DNA of 64,000 bases, taken from Citrus sinensis (lineage: Eukaryota > Streptophyta > Magnoliopsida > Sapindales > Rutaceae). This document shows, piece after piece, positions 12,251 through 23,626 of this stretch. A program made the position numbers and the translations under genes. Under the pieces are notes generated by a model. The model ran no database searches. It worked only from the letters and a program-made list of their open reading frames with translations, and was not told the DNA's origin. Position 1 is the first letter of the stretch. Each line of letters begins with the position of its first letter. The stretch covers positions 18,347,501-18,411,500 of the forward strand of contig NC_068559.1 of assembly GCF_022201045.2 (NCBI RefSeq), in the 5' to 3' direction.

Positions 12251-13184
12251 GTTTGATTCTTTTTGAAGGCAAAAAGTGAAAAGAGGTTTTATTAAGGAAA
12301 TTGAAGCAAATAATTTGAGAAATAACTCAGTCTTTGACTTGTAGACTTGGGGCTTTAGATATGGTTTTGCTTACAAGCATTGCATTTTTCTCGTTTGAAA
12401 GCTACCTACTAATACTGCCAAAATAATGTCTTAGACTTTTCTTTGGACAGTCACCCAAACGAATACAATTTATAATCGTAATCTGTGATTAATATATTTA
12501 TCATTTTAAAATTGCACAATGTTCCATATCTTATCCATTGAATTTGTTAAAGTAGGTATTTCTTCCAATCAGATGTCCTGGGTCGGCAAGATTTGGTAAA
12601 TGATAATGTCCTTTTACCTAATTTGTTTGTATGCTACTGCTTATGCTTTCAGTATATTAATTTCGTCTGATCCTCTCGATTATCATTCTTCTCCTAGTTT
12701 TCTTGTGAACTAAAGTTAAAACTCAGGCCAAATGTTTGCAACATAAATTATTATTCTAGTAATTAATAGCAATCTCTCTTCGCTTGCATGTATAATAACG
12801 AAAGTTGTTAGCAACTAATATATGAGAATGATGTAAGCTGGTACTTTGATTAACATTAGATTACATTAGGGGTAAAGTGATACATTCATTAGTCAAGCTA
12901 TGGTCAAGCATCTAAATTAACGGAAAAAGAGGCGGCTTCGGTGGACTAACGACTTCCTAAAACCACTGGGCGTTTCCCTGTCATCTGATGCAATGTGGTA
13001 CATTCATCATTCATAGGTTTTCAAACTTGATTCATGAATTTGTCACCTGATTCTTCATCTTATTATTATTATTTCTTCTTCTTTTTTTGGGTTAAAGGAT
13101 TTTGGTTCAAGAGTTTGATAGATTGATGATAAGGTGCGATATCACAAAATGCGGAAATGGGTTGTATAGGACTCCCATGGCCAT
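12251..13184. other. Upstream flank of P450 copy 3
   Basis: The promoter-proximal part, about 12290-12450, is duplicated at about 13535-13700. It contains the shared words GACTTGTAGACTTGGGGC, AAGCATTGCATTT and ACTGCCAAAATAATGTC in diverged form. The remainder is AT-rich with no recognised gene. Confidence 0.5.
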
Positions 13185-13440
13185 TGGTTGAAGGTTTCAG
13201 TTGATTCTCTTATGGCCATTGGGCCAGTAGGGGGTGAAGCCAAAGTGCTTCTTTGAATGTAGCTTGGAGATGGGGAAGGTTTTTGATATCTGATTCTTCC
13301 ACTAGTCTGCTCCTTCCGACTACAGAATCAATCTCTTCTCTTGCTTTTTTCGTTATGTCCTGGTGATTGATAAGCTCTGCTAGTGCCCTTTCTATAGTTA
13401 TATTAGGTGGGTCGCTACTGGCTGAACAAATATTCTGTAA
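13185..13440 (-). pseudogene. CYP93A-like exon 2 fragment
   Basis: Minus-strand homology covers the start of exon 2: I-helix, WALAEL-like helix, [21 protein letters not shown] and the segment up to the residues after ExxR. It is closest in wording to copy 1. It contains frame breaks. The haem loop is absent. Intron-like sequence resembling the copy 1 intron follows to about 13515, and then comes a copy of the copy-3 upstream region instead of exon 1. Confidence 0.75.
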
Positions 13441-13534
13441 AATTCAGAAAAATAAAATAAATTGTTAGGTTTTCATTCCCATGATAAAATAACTTGTATA
13501 ACAAGGAAAATGAATTTCTCATTGTGCGTAATTT

Positions 13535-13700
13535 GAAAACCTATTTCGACCAGGAGGTTTTGTACATACAATTACTCAATCTTTGCCTGTAGATTAGGGG
13601 GCTTAGATACGGTTTGGTTACATACAAGCATTATGTTTCTTGTTTGACAAGCTACCTATTGATACTGCTAAAATAATGTCGGATTTTCATGGACAGTTAC
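13535..13700. repeat. Duplicated P450 upstream region
   Basis: Diverged direct copy of 12290-12450 upstream of P450 copy 3. It lies just beyond the exon 2 fragment, showing that a whole gene unit was once duplicated here and exon 1 was later lost. Confidence 0.65.
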
Positions 13701-14469
13701 ACAAATGTATTTTATATATAATTGTAAAGCTGTGATTAATATACGAGTAGCTATAGCATTATTGTTAATATATTTATCATTCAGAATTTGACGATGGTTC
13801 ATATCCTATCAATTGATCAAGAAAATGCTTCAGCTACGCTTGAAAATGCCTGGTCGGACCTTGTTCTTTAGCTTTGCTTTGCTCTGTTTCTTGCTTTCCT
13901 GGTGTCATTTGTGGTTTCTGTGTTATGTTGTACTGAGGAAGTAGGTCTATATTTTTTTATTGTATCCTGTAAAAAAATGCTTGATATTTATAATTTCGTA
14001 TTGTATATCTAGAGATTTTTCAAATTCATTATTTATTAGTTTGAATGATGAGAAATGTTGGCAATTAAAATATAAAACTGATGAAAGCTAATAAATAACT
14101 AATTTGGTAAAAGCGTTTGGACTTGACTAAATTGCCAAAGTTTCTTGTTCTGAATCAGTTATGTCATCGGTCGGCATTTCAGAACTAGAACCTGTAACTT
14201 GGCGCTCCAGCTAGAAGCACAATAATTCAGGCTTTCGCAGCTGATCTGAAAATAAGAACTTGCTGGGATAAGATCCAAAGAAACTCCTTGTTCCGAAATC
14301 TCAGTGACAAATGGCACATTAAGAGCATAGAAGTAACACAAAATACACTGAGCTTGGCTCTCTGTTTTTCATATCACACTGTATTTACATTATTATCAAC
14401 TGCCATTATGCTTCAACCATGAGACGTACACTACATCAAATTCAAATGAACCATACAACAGGAGCACAA
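13701..14469. other. Intergenic DNA before P450 copy 4
   Basis: 13810-13960 and 14150-14350 have more balanced base composition than the surroundings. The second holds a 60-codon minus-strand open frame (14159-14341) with no recognised domain. Both could be old element or gene fragments. I cannot name them. Confidence 0.4.
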
Positions 14470-16148
14470 TCAGATTGATGGGAATGGACTGAGCCTAGCC
14501 ACTGGAGTACAGACTAGGGAATGAGCCCTGGGAAGAGTGAGTCCAGGACCCTCTTCCATGTCAACAGCTCCATTCCCTCCATCACCAACTTTCAATTCAA
14601 AACACTGAATTATAGCAGCAAGTGTGGTGGGAACAAACTGTAATGCCAGAGTAGCTCCAGGGCAGCTTCTTCTTCCACTCCCAAATGGAATCATATGAAA
14701 GTACTGTCCCCTGACATCCAAAAACTGGCTCTTTGCGCTCCACTCCTTGCTTAGAAACCTCTCCGGCCTGAACTCAAGTGGTTTCTCCCAATGGTTGGGG
14801 TCCCTTCCGAGGGACCACAAGTTAACAAACAGCCTGGTCTTTGCTGGAATCCTGTAATCAGCAATTGTACAGTCTTCGGATGACTCTCTCACGACTAACG
14901 GTCCAGTTGGGTGAAGTCTTAGTATCTCTTTCACCACGGCTTGCATATAGGGAAGGCTAGGAATGTCTGATTCCTCCACAATTCTACTTTTGCCAACAAC
15001 AGAATCAATCTCTTGTCTTGCTTTCTCCATCACTTCCGGTTTGTTAATTAGCTCTGCTAGTCCCCATTCTACTGTAATTGAAGACGTATCAGTTCCAGCC
15101 CCAAAAATATTCTGTTAAAACACAAGAAATTATTCAAATGTTAATATCACTAACATGCCAAATTCGTATAGAATTTAATGATTTTGTGTCACGTGTGCAT
15201 TTATAACAGCGTACGATTAAAATTTAACATTACCATGACGAAGGCTTTAATGTTTTCTCTAGTCAATCTCATCTCCGCATTCTCATCTTCATAAATATCC
15301 AACAAAATATCTAGCAAATCCTTGACAATTTCACCTTCGCCATCACCACTCTCCTTCCTCTTCATCCTCTCATCTTCATGCTCCTTGATGATCCTCTCCA
15401 TCATAACATCATACCTGTCGCGAGCATCCTTAAGCTGCTTCTTTAACCCCAGCTGCAAGTCAAAATGCTTGAACAACCAGATGGTATCCGAAAGATTGAA
15501 CTTGGCTCCAAGCACATTCAACTCCTTCACCAACTTCCTCACTTCACCAGCTTCATCTTCACTATCAGAACACCTCTGCCCTAAGGTCATCCTCGATATT
15601 ACATTATTTGTCAACCTCATAAGCTCCCCTCCAAAGTTCACGGCCTCTCCAAGCTCAGCTTTCTTCAGCATTAGCCTTAAAAACCGCTTGGTTTCTTCTT
15701 CTCTAATGGGTCGGAGCTGGTCCAGGGTCCTTCCGCCGAGAAGCTCAGTCATGCAGAGCTTCTTGATGAACTTCCAGTAAGGGCCATAATGCACGGTGGC
15801 GAAATCAGATGAGCCATACGTGATGTAATCAAGATTGGCCGTTTTGGGCCTGTTCATGAAAATTGATTCGTTGGTTTTGAGAAATTCTTTGGCCATTTCA
15901 GGGGAGGACGCAAGCACGCAGGGCTTTGAGCCGATGAAGAAGTGGACTAAGGGGCCATTGCGGGTTGAAAGATTGTGAAAGGCTTTGGGGAGGACTGGAC
16001 CGAGGAGGTGCATGTGTCCTATGATTGGTAACCGGCGTGGGCTCGGCGGGAGGCGAGCCCTGGTTTGAGTTTTGGCTAAGATGGCTCGAACCAAGATGAT
16101 GGAGGCTACACAGATGAGGACAAGTACAGCATCTTGCATGCCAGCCAT
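14470..16148 (-). CDS. CYP93: Cytochrome P450, CYP93A-like (intact copy 4)
   Basis: Exons 16148-15234 and 15111-14470, phase-0 intron, 518 aa. It is the most diverged member of the array. Visible parts: N-terminal anchor ([18 protein letters not shown]), hinge [23 protein letters not shown]-helix AGTDTS (310-315), ExxR as KEILR (367-370), PERF (421-424), haem loop [10 protein letters not shown] with Cys about 455, and the conserved tail [15 protein letters not shown]. An ER-bound monooxygenase is expected; the substrate is unknown. An extra stretch after PERF ([10 protein letters not shown]) is longer than in the other copies. All motifs needed for catalysis are present. Confidence 0.9.
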
Positions 16149-16481
16149 GGCTCAAAAATGCCAAAAAAAAAAAAGAAAGAAAGAAATTGTAGCTAAGATA
16201 TAAAGTTGAGCTTGCTATGTGTTTAAATAACAATAGAGATGCATATTTTAGAATAATAATTACTTTTTTCAAGTTCTTTTAATTATTTATTCATGCAACC
16301 ATTCAAAACTTAGCCTAAAATGTAAGTTTTAGAAAAGTTGTTTCTTATGCCTGTGGTGGGTACTTGGCTTCATTTAAGAATAATTATAATGTTTTATGAT
16401 AATTGGACTATAACTATTTCATGTAGAACAAGTTATTTCCACCTTAAAATGTAACATGGAACACCAAAGTTCAAATTATAA
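16149..16481. other. Upstream region of P450 copy 4
   Basis: Contains a purine-rich leader (16162-16187) and a weak minus-strand TATA-like TTTATATC at about 16198. No other feature seen. Confidence 0.4.
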
Positions 16482-16820
16482 GAGAATATATTAAAATTTT
16501 TTTTAATACTGTTATACAGGACTGTAGGTATTACAATTAATATTTACAAACAGATTTTATAATTGGGACCTTTTTCATGACATGTACTCCTCTGAAGTGC
16601 TGCCCAAATTCTTCAAACTCTCTCAAATATTCGAAGACTGTCTACTCCACTCACATTTCGTGAGGAATAGAATGACTTCACGCAATTATTTGATAATTGA
16701 GGGAGGATTATAAATAAGCCACATAAATACTTTTATGGAAACTCGAACCCTTACACTCATTATTGTAAATACAAGGGTTCTCCCACTGGACCAAAGGCCC
16801 ATTGGTGAGAATATATTAAA
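16482..16820 (-). mobile_element. SINE with perfect 14-bp target duplication
   Basis: The element is 16496-16806 (311 bp) in minus orientation. It is flanked by GAGAATATATTAAA at 16482-16495 and 16807-16820. Read on the minus strand, the head has box A TGGTCCAGTGGG and box B GGTTCGAGTTTCC, and the 3' end is an A-rich tail (the T run at 16497-16505 on the plus strand). Plant tRNA-derived SINEs have exactly this build. It should be non-coding and transcribed by pol III if active. Confidence 0.85.
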
Positions 16821-18255
16821 TTTTTAAAAGATGGAAAGTGCTTCTAGTGAAGTTTGTTTTAATCTTAATTGTATTTTTTGTATTAAAATGTCTATTAAAG
16901 TGCAATTAGATCTGCCCTAGAAATGTTATGCAAATGCATGATATTGACGATTATAGCCTTAAGCTTTGATCATAGTTGGAGATAATCACTATTTTTTAAT
17001 CTTGCCCTAGAAATGTTATGCAAATGTTGTTATCGCACCCATCATACTTTAAATTTTACGCTCTTTTTTTTTCCCCCTTGCTTTTCAATCGGTTCTCATC
17101 CCCGTCAACTTCTTTAACATGTCATCCCGTCCAATTTTCAGTTGCTTTCTTTCACAAAAGATGTACGAATTCATTTTTTTAACTGCAGCATCTCGTCTTA
17201 GTTTGTTGGCTGCACAAATGGTCACAAACTAAAACCTACATCATATGTTTATGGACCACTCCAACTTCCATTGATTTATATTCTGGACCCCTCAAGCAAT
17301 CAACGCAAGTTGATGCTGCTTTTTTTGTATTATTTTAAAAAAAAATTATTTAAAGCAATTCTTGACCAAAAAAAAACTTGAGAGCAAAGTTGAATTGCAT
17401 CCAATTAAATACACAAGATACACACACACAGAAGAAAAATATTCTGCATTATATATTAATTCATGAGTCACCAGTTACTAATAAGCATCATGATTCAAGT
17501 ACAAATTAAAATAAAATAGAAGACTACATTCGCATCTGTGTGCAATGTAGCGGGTTTGCTATTTTCATTTTCTGATCTATTTTTAGAACATTTAGAAGAA
17601 AATCACCTTCATAAAAAGTGTGCATCTATAAAATGTTTTGAATGGGAAACCCAAAAAAAAAATTTATATATATCAACATCGAATAATGCACAAAAATACT
17701 CCTATCCTTCCCCACAATTGTGAGAGAAGTAGTTTAATTTGATTATGAGTATTAAATAATTTCAATTCAATATTCCCAATTAATTTAGTTTACTTGTAAA
17801 TAAACTTCTAATTATTCCACATACTCATGAAATAATATGAAAAATAATCAGTTAAGAAAAATAAACTTCTAACTATTGCACAGACTCATGGAATAAGCTG
17901 GCTAATAATCAATTTAAATTTGAAATTGTTAACTTACAATAAATAGAAAATATTTGTTAAGAGTGCCAATGGCCACACCGAAATAAAAATGATATTTTTA
18001 AGTGCATGCATGTGAAAATTAGAAAATGTAATAGTACATAATTCATTATAGCCAAAAAAATATTTTAAAAAATTAAAATATGAAAAATACTAAACGACGA
18101 GAAAGATGAGAGACGGACCATAGAAATATGCCCCCTCTCTCTTCATTTTCTTATTTAAAAAATGAAAAATAAAAAAATTCAAAGGACAATCGAGAGAAAA
18201 TACAAAAGCAGCTTATCCTCATCCTCAACACTCAAACACTACATCACATTAAACA
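16821..18255. other. AT-rich intergenic DNA
   Basis: No gene recognised. The open frame at 17538-17723 is short and featureless. Confidence 0.5.
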
Positions 18256-18834
18256 TAGAGTGCTGCTAAACGTCATGAATGTTAAGAGAACCCCAAGAGA
18301 AACAAACATTTTTCATTAAGAATGAAAAATGAGTAATGCCCTTGGCCCTACATGAAAAAGCAAACGCATTAAATATTAATTTTTCATTCTTCTTTTTCAC
18401 AACTCTTTTATAAAATATTCAACAAAAAGTAAGTAAGAGCCCACATGAAAGACAAAAAGCAATTCAAAAAAGAATTGTGAAAAAGAAAAAAAAATTAATA
18501 TTTAATACGCTTGTTTTTTCACTTATTGACAGCACGTCCAATTTTCAGTTCTCTCTAAGTTCTCTCAACCTTCCCGACGTTTAACATTTTCCTTTAACAT
18601 ATTGCCTCTCCTTGACGAGAGAACAAATGAATTAATTTTTTATTTTTTTAATTTTTTAAATAATATTTAACATTTTCCCTCTCCCTAACCAGAGAACAAA
18701 TGAATTAATTTTTTACTATTTTTTAATTTTTTAAATAATAAAACGGATGAACAAAGTAGGCACAAAAACAGCAGCACATGCTGCTGTTTCTGCCATCCCT
18801 CTCTCATCTCTCCCACCATTTAGCACTGCTCTTA
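18256..18834. mobile_element. Candidate MITE with inner hairpin
   Basis: The ends are imperfect inverted repeats: TAGAGTGCTGCTAAA at the left, and on the right TTTAGCACTGCTCTTA, whose complement is TAAGAGCAGTGCTAAA. A second inverted pair, TAAACGTC and GACGTTTA, lies inside. The centre (about 18367-18510) is a long AT-rich foldback with arms ATTAAATATTAATTTTTC and its complement. The right half holds a tandem duplication of about 72 bp (18597-18740, repeated GAGAACAAATGAATTAATTT) and a small perfect palindrome, AACAGCAGCA-CA-TGCTGCTGTT. The target duplication is uncertain. Confidence 0.5.
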
Positions 18835-20380
18835 AAATATTATCTTAGTTTGTACATTTAAGGAACTAAAAAAGTACAAGATTTTGAATTAGTAGTAACA
18901 CAATGCTTGTTCAATCAGTTGATTATAAAATCTGCTACAACTGTTCAAACAATATATCCTATCAGGCTATCCCTATCTCAATAATGAGTGTGATAACAAA
19001 ACAAATAACAATAGATGAAACGGATACAATCATAAAAATACAAAGTAATCCACCGTCTATACAGTCAAATATATTATGGATACAAGTACTCATGTAGGAA
19101 GTAATCAATAACCTGTAAATAAAAGACAATATATAAAGAATAAGGAGTGAGTAGAATGGCACACATCAAGGAACACAAACTTTTGTTAAAGGTACTTATC
19201 ATTGTATCAGCGTCCAATCAAATCATAAAAACAGACAGACCACAGTTAATAAGATGGCAAATGCTAAGTTACACCACTCACATGAACAGTACGTGAGTCA
19301 CACACCACACACTATTCAAGTGAGTAGATATAAATTACATTAAATTTAACTTAAGAGCTCCCAACTAATAAGATTTCATACAAGTAAGAATGAGGATAAT
19401 GTCATTGCATTGCATTTCATACAGATGTAATACCCATTATTTTTCATTATTTGACTTTTTACTATTTTATTTTATTTTAAAATAAATTTACCTTTAAAAT
19501 ATTAATAAATCCAAGTGTAGTTAATTTAACCCACTTTAAATTTATCAATATTTAAAAAATAAATTTATTTAAAAATAAAAATAAAAACTGACCAAGGCCA
19601 TTCACACATTGTAGTTCAAAATAAATGAATTCCCTCACTAGACAAGATCACCATCAGAATGGAAACTTTCTTCTCATCCACAGCAAATGAATGCCGTGTA
19701 GGAAGGTGTCCTAAGATTTTTCCTCATTTCATCACATGATGACACAGTTTATAAACTGTAATAACCCTCTGGCCATTAAAAACTGAGAACAAATTACAGA
19801 ATTAATGCATTGGTTACAAAGACATTTCATCTGATTAACACTTATCCAAATGTCAATTCTATTAACAAAATTCAAGTAAACATGGAATTTCAAAAGATAG
19901 ATAGAACTAGCTAACATGGTTATAGATGTTGTTATATTCCTATTAACTAAATCTACCTATCTTTAGATAACCAAAGTCTAAATGAATTTTAGAGCAACGT
20001 GTGTCCTAAACAAAAGAGCACCAATAGATTTCAAAAATACATTAAATTTGTACACCAATGAAAAATGATAATCTCACAGCTTTATTCGACATGCCATCTC
20101 ATCACCAACCAGAAATCATGGCAAAATTTTGCAAAAATATATAATTTTAGTCTTCAGGAATAGTGGATACAATTATCAATGAAGGAGCAAAAACTGAAAA
20201 GCAGATTCAGAAGCAAATACTTAAAGCTTCATTTGATAATGAATATCTCAGATCAAGTGTTGGATTATAAGATTGTAGCTTCATCCTCATCCACAAAAGC
20301 ATAATTGTAATTAAATTAAGACAAAATCGAGATGGTCATAATTTTTTAAAAAAGAAAAAAAGTGGTAAAATCAAAAGTAA
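18835..20380. other. AT-rich intergenic DNA
   Basis: No gene, RNA or clear element recognised. The short frames at 18903-19162 and 19732-19917 are featureless. Confidence 0.5.
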
Positions 20381-20519
20381 AGAAGATTACTCAGTGGTGG
20401 CAATAAAAGTCATAGGTTCGATTCTGCCAGCCAATTTCTTCAATAAATTTCGGAAGAGGGAGCTGTGAATCCTCATCGTAATCCCTTCTTTACCTAATTT
20501 TTCCCCTAGTAAAATATTT
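20381..20519 (+). repeat. Candidate tRNA-derived SINE
   Basis: Box A-like TTACTCAGTGGTGG at about 20389 and box B GGTTCGATTCTGCC at about 20414 have tRNA-like spacing and are followed by an A-rich tail near 20510-20530. The rest does not fold as a tRNA. No target duplication was found. Confidence 0.4.
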
Positions 20520-20561
20520 TTTTAAGAAAATAAAATTGAAAATAAAAAATGGAAAGTGAGA

Positions 20562-20664
20562 GATCGCTCAGTTCAGCGGGGTTGTCGACACGCAAAGTTC
20601 TCGAAAAGAGAAGCCTGCATTCCGGTCTGTTGAGCTTGAATTTTACTGAGTCATCACCGCGATC
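20562..20664 (-). ncRNA. Box C/D snoRNA (2'-O-methylation guide for 25S rRNA)
   Basis: Read on the minus strand, the 103-nt RNA has a 6-bp terminal stem (GATCGC, 20664-20659; GCGATC, 20567-20562), box C GTGATGA (20657-20651) directly inside it, and box D CTGA (20571-20568) directly before the 3' stem. Two antisense elements are visible. TCAAGCTCAACAG in the 5' half complements 13 nt, CTGTTGAGCTTGA, of plant 25S rRNA. CCCCGCTGA, one nucleotide before box D, complements TCAGCGGGG. From memory of the rRNA, these two sites lie about a dozen bases apart in the same domain. The D+5 rule places one methylation at the G of AATCAGCG. D' is not canonical (perhaps CAGA), so I leave the other site open. 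It would act in the nucleolus with fibrillarin and NOP56/58. It has its own upstream TATA box and telobox rather than a host intron. Confidence 0.82.
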
Positions 20665-20873
20665 TTTTTTTATTTTTTTAAATCGTGTAGTTGATTGATA
20701 ATTCAATTTTAGTGAAACGAGTTTGAAAAAAACTGGACAATACCAAAATAATAATAATAATTTAACATGAAAAACGAAACAGAGAGAGCAATGAATGATA
20801 TGAAACCGTGAACTTGATTGATGGAGGAGAGGGAAAACTGAGGCGACTACAGAAGGGTGGGGGGTGTTATGAA

Positions 20874-20881
20874 TTTATATA
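20874..20881 (-). promoter_or_regulatory. TATA box of the snoRNA gene
   Basis: TATATAAA on the minus strand, 16 bp downstream of a telobox palindrome. The predicted start near 20845 leaves a leader of about 180 nt before the mature snoRNA. Telobox plus TATA is the common promoter of independently transcribed plant snoRNA genes. Confidence 0.65.
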
Positions 20882-20896
20882 GGAGTGCGATGTATG

Positions 20897-20910
20897 AAAC
20901 CCTAGGGTTT
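20897..20910. promoter_or_regulatory. Palindromic telobox
   Basis: AAACCCTAGGGTTT contains the telobox AAACCCTA on both strands. The motif is typical of ribosomal-protein, translation-factor and snoRNA promoters in plants. It is placed correctly for the minus-strand snoRNA gene. Confidence 0.7.
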
Positions 20911-21186
20911 TATTGAGGACTCAACCGGGTGTTCCGGATTAACTGCATATCCGGGTCTTCGATCCGACCCGGCTTTAAACCCCCAGCTTTTGATGACCTT
21001 GTTTGAAAAAAAAATAATAAAAAATAGATAAGCATTCTCTAATCAGTTCTGATGTTATTTTTTTGAGCCTTGTTAAGTAAATGTAACTTAACTCGACTTA
21101 TAAATTTTTTTTTTAATAATTCAATTATTGTCAATTAAATAATTAAAGAGTTATGAAAAATTACTTGTGAGTTGGGGTAAGTTGAC

Positions 21187-21814
21187 TTAGGTGGCGTTTG
21201 TTTTTTTGTCTGAAATCTGAATAGACCTGAATTAGTCTGAATTCGGAATAGGTCTGAATGTCTGAATCTGAATAATATGTTTATTTTTCGTCTGAATCTC
21301 GAAAAATAAGTATTAAGTTGTTTGTTTTTTTCAACTTAAAAAGCTGAAAATATGTACTTTTACATTTGTATCCTTATTAAATTTGAATGCCAAATAAATA
21401 ATATATTAAACACCACAATATTTTAACATTTATAAGTAAAACTATATTCAAGTGAACACATAATTATTTTAGAATTTTAATATATAAAATACCATAAATT
21501 TCAAATTTTATCATATATAATATAAGAAAGAAAAAACAGGGATATTTTTATGTGGGGCAAATATCTATAGGTGAGTTTTGGGATAGACATGAAAAATAAA
21601 TTATAAAACAGGGATATTTTTGACATTAGCAAATAATTGACTTAATTCAGATTTCTCCATTAAGTAAAAAACTAAAAAAAAAATTAGCTTATTTTATTAA
21701 GTCAAAATTATCTAAAAAGTCACATTAAGTTATAAAAACAAACATCTCTAATTAACTTAATTAATTGAGTTAAATCACTTTAAGTCATTAAGTTAAAAAA
21801 TAAACGCCACCTTA
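21187..21814. mobile_element. MITE with GGTGGCGTTT ends and TTA target duplication
   Basis: The element is 21190-21811 (622 bp). Left end GGTGGCGTTTGTTTTTTT and right end, complemented, GGTGGCGTTTATTTTTTA. It is flanked on both sides by TTA. A 3-bp TTA/TAA duplication with G-rich ends fits PIF/Harbinger-type MITEs. The interior is AT-rich with repeated TCTGAAT words and no open frame. Superfamily is tentative. Confidence 0.7.
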
Positions 21815-22000
21815 ATTTTTACCTATCTTTTCGCCTTATTAAATTACATCCATCAGTAATATTAAATATCTAATTAGAAGTTAAACTTCAAAGGTTTCGA
21901 GCACATCTCACATAAGACAATTAATGTGACACATTACTTGGATGCTAATTAAGAATATAATAAATACTTCGTACACGACTTAAATGTTTAATTAAGAACT

Positions 22001-22425
22001 AAATTTTAAGGGTCTCTTTATTTTTAACTAAAAATATGATTTTTTTTTTTTTATCTCTTCAATTTCATTTTTATAAAGTATGGGGTGTAGTATTAGAAAT
22101 GTGCCAACAACTGTGTTGTAACTTATTTTGAATTTCAATTTGGAAAGGATACAGTTATTTGTACTCTAAAAATTATTCTGAACACTCTATTACTCTATAC
22201 ACTCATGTAATAAATTTTAAGGGTCTCTTTATTTTTAACTAAAAATATGATTTTTTTTTTTATCTCTTCAATTTCATTTTATAAAGTATGGGGTGTAGTA
22301 TTAGAAATGTGCCAACAACTGTGTTGTAACTTATTTTGAATTTCAATTTGGAAAGGATACAGTTATTTGTACTCTAAAAATTATTCTGAACACTCTATTA
22401 CTCTATACACTCATGTAATAAATTT
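22001..22425. repeat. Near-perfect tandem duplication, about 211-bp unit
   Basis: Copy 1 is about 22001-22211 and copy 2 about 22212-22425. They share AAATTTTAAGGGTCTC at the start and ACTCATGTAATAAATTT at the end, and differ mainly in the length of T runs. A word from the unit (ATTTGTACTCTAAAAAT, then CTGAACAC) recurs inverted at about 23046-23080, which suggests that 22.0-23.1 kb is one older element with inverted ends. Confidence 0.85.
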
Positions 22426-23129
22426 GAAAAATTAATTTTTACTTCGTATACTCTTTAAAATGCTAAAAATCCCTACTTAAATCATTTAAATTAATTTACT
22501 CAAAACACCAATAAAAATATTTAGCACACTCAAAGAAAATTCATTTAATACATATAACATAACTTGCAACAGTAGAATTAAGTCAAGTTTTAAACAAATT
22601 TTTTAAAATAATTTTATTTATTAGTTTTCGTTAATTAAAGAATGTATTCCACATTAATTTTTGCACCTATAAATTCTTTAAGATCAAGAAGTATGGACTT
22701 TCACTACCCCAATAATAATTGAAAATCAAATTGCAACCTAAAGTGCTTTTATTTATTTATAGATCAAAGACAAAAAGCATGAACACCTTTGCAATAATTT
22801 TAGTTTATTTTATTTCTTGAAAATTGTAAGTCTTAAAAATATTTTGTCTTCAAAATTATTTAAAATATTGATTTGCTGCATGTTCCAATGAATTATTTTT
22901 TAACATGTTAGATATAAAAAGATTATATGTTAAATAATGAGTGTATCATATGAGTGTTTAAAGTAATTAAGTTGTATTGACTCATAAATAAATTGTCCTT
23001 AATAGTAATTTATATGATGGGTAATTTTGTAATAAATTATTTTATTAAAACAAAAGTGTTCAGGGTGATTTTTAGAGTACAAATAGTCTCGCCCTTTTAG
23101 AAATCTACTTAAAAAAATAGTGGCTACAT
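22426..23129. other. AT-rich intergenic DNA
   Basis: No gene seen. The inverted copy of the tandem-repeat word lies at about 23046-23080. Confidence 0.45.
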
Positions 23130-23563
23130 TAAGAGGTTATTTGTCAAATGTCTTAAATTTGAAATTTTATTAATTTCAGACATTTTTTAAAATTTGTTTG
23201 TTTGTTTTTTAGAACTTATGTCTGATTTTTAGATATTTACATCTGAATAGAAAAAAGAAACTTTTGTGACTTTTATCAGAATGAAAAAAAGTCTGAATGA
23301 CAAGTAAATATTATATTCTAAAAATATCTCAGTAAAATAACTTATTTTCTAAACTATAAAATCTAATCCTCTTTTTTTGTTTTAATTTACAAGAACATAA
23401 ATGTCAAATAACTAAGTTTAAGATGTTTTTTATTATAAAAACAAACAAGATGTCACTTATATTCAGATATTTAAAAAAGAAAAACAAACATGTCATTTAG
23501 ATTTTCGTATTTAGATGCATTCAGACTCATTTAGATTTAAGATAAAAAACAAACACTACCTAA
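23130..23563. mobile_element. MITE related to the one at 21190
   Basis: The element is about 23133-23560. Left end GAGGTTATTTG and right end CAAACACTACC (complement GGTAGTGTTTG) are flanked by TAA on both sides. It shares the interior TCTGAAT and TTTAGATATTT words with the larger MITE. The ends are diverged, so it is an older copy or a sister family. Confidence 0.5.
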
Positions 23564-23626
23564 GTAAGGAGAAACATTACCACACGTGTAGAGACAAAAA
23601 TAATGTATTCTTTTTCTTAATTTAGC

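Noticed and set aside
16740-16806. tRNA gene suggested by box A and box B
   Set aside because: No cloverleaf or anticodon arm; A tail and target duplication show it is a SINE head. The same holds for 1195, 20381 and 63290.
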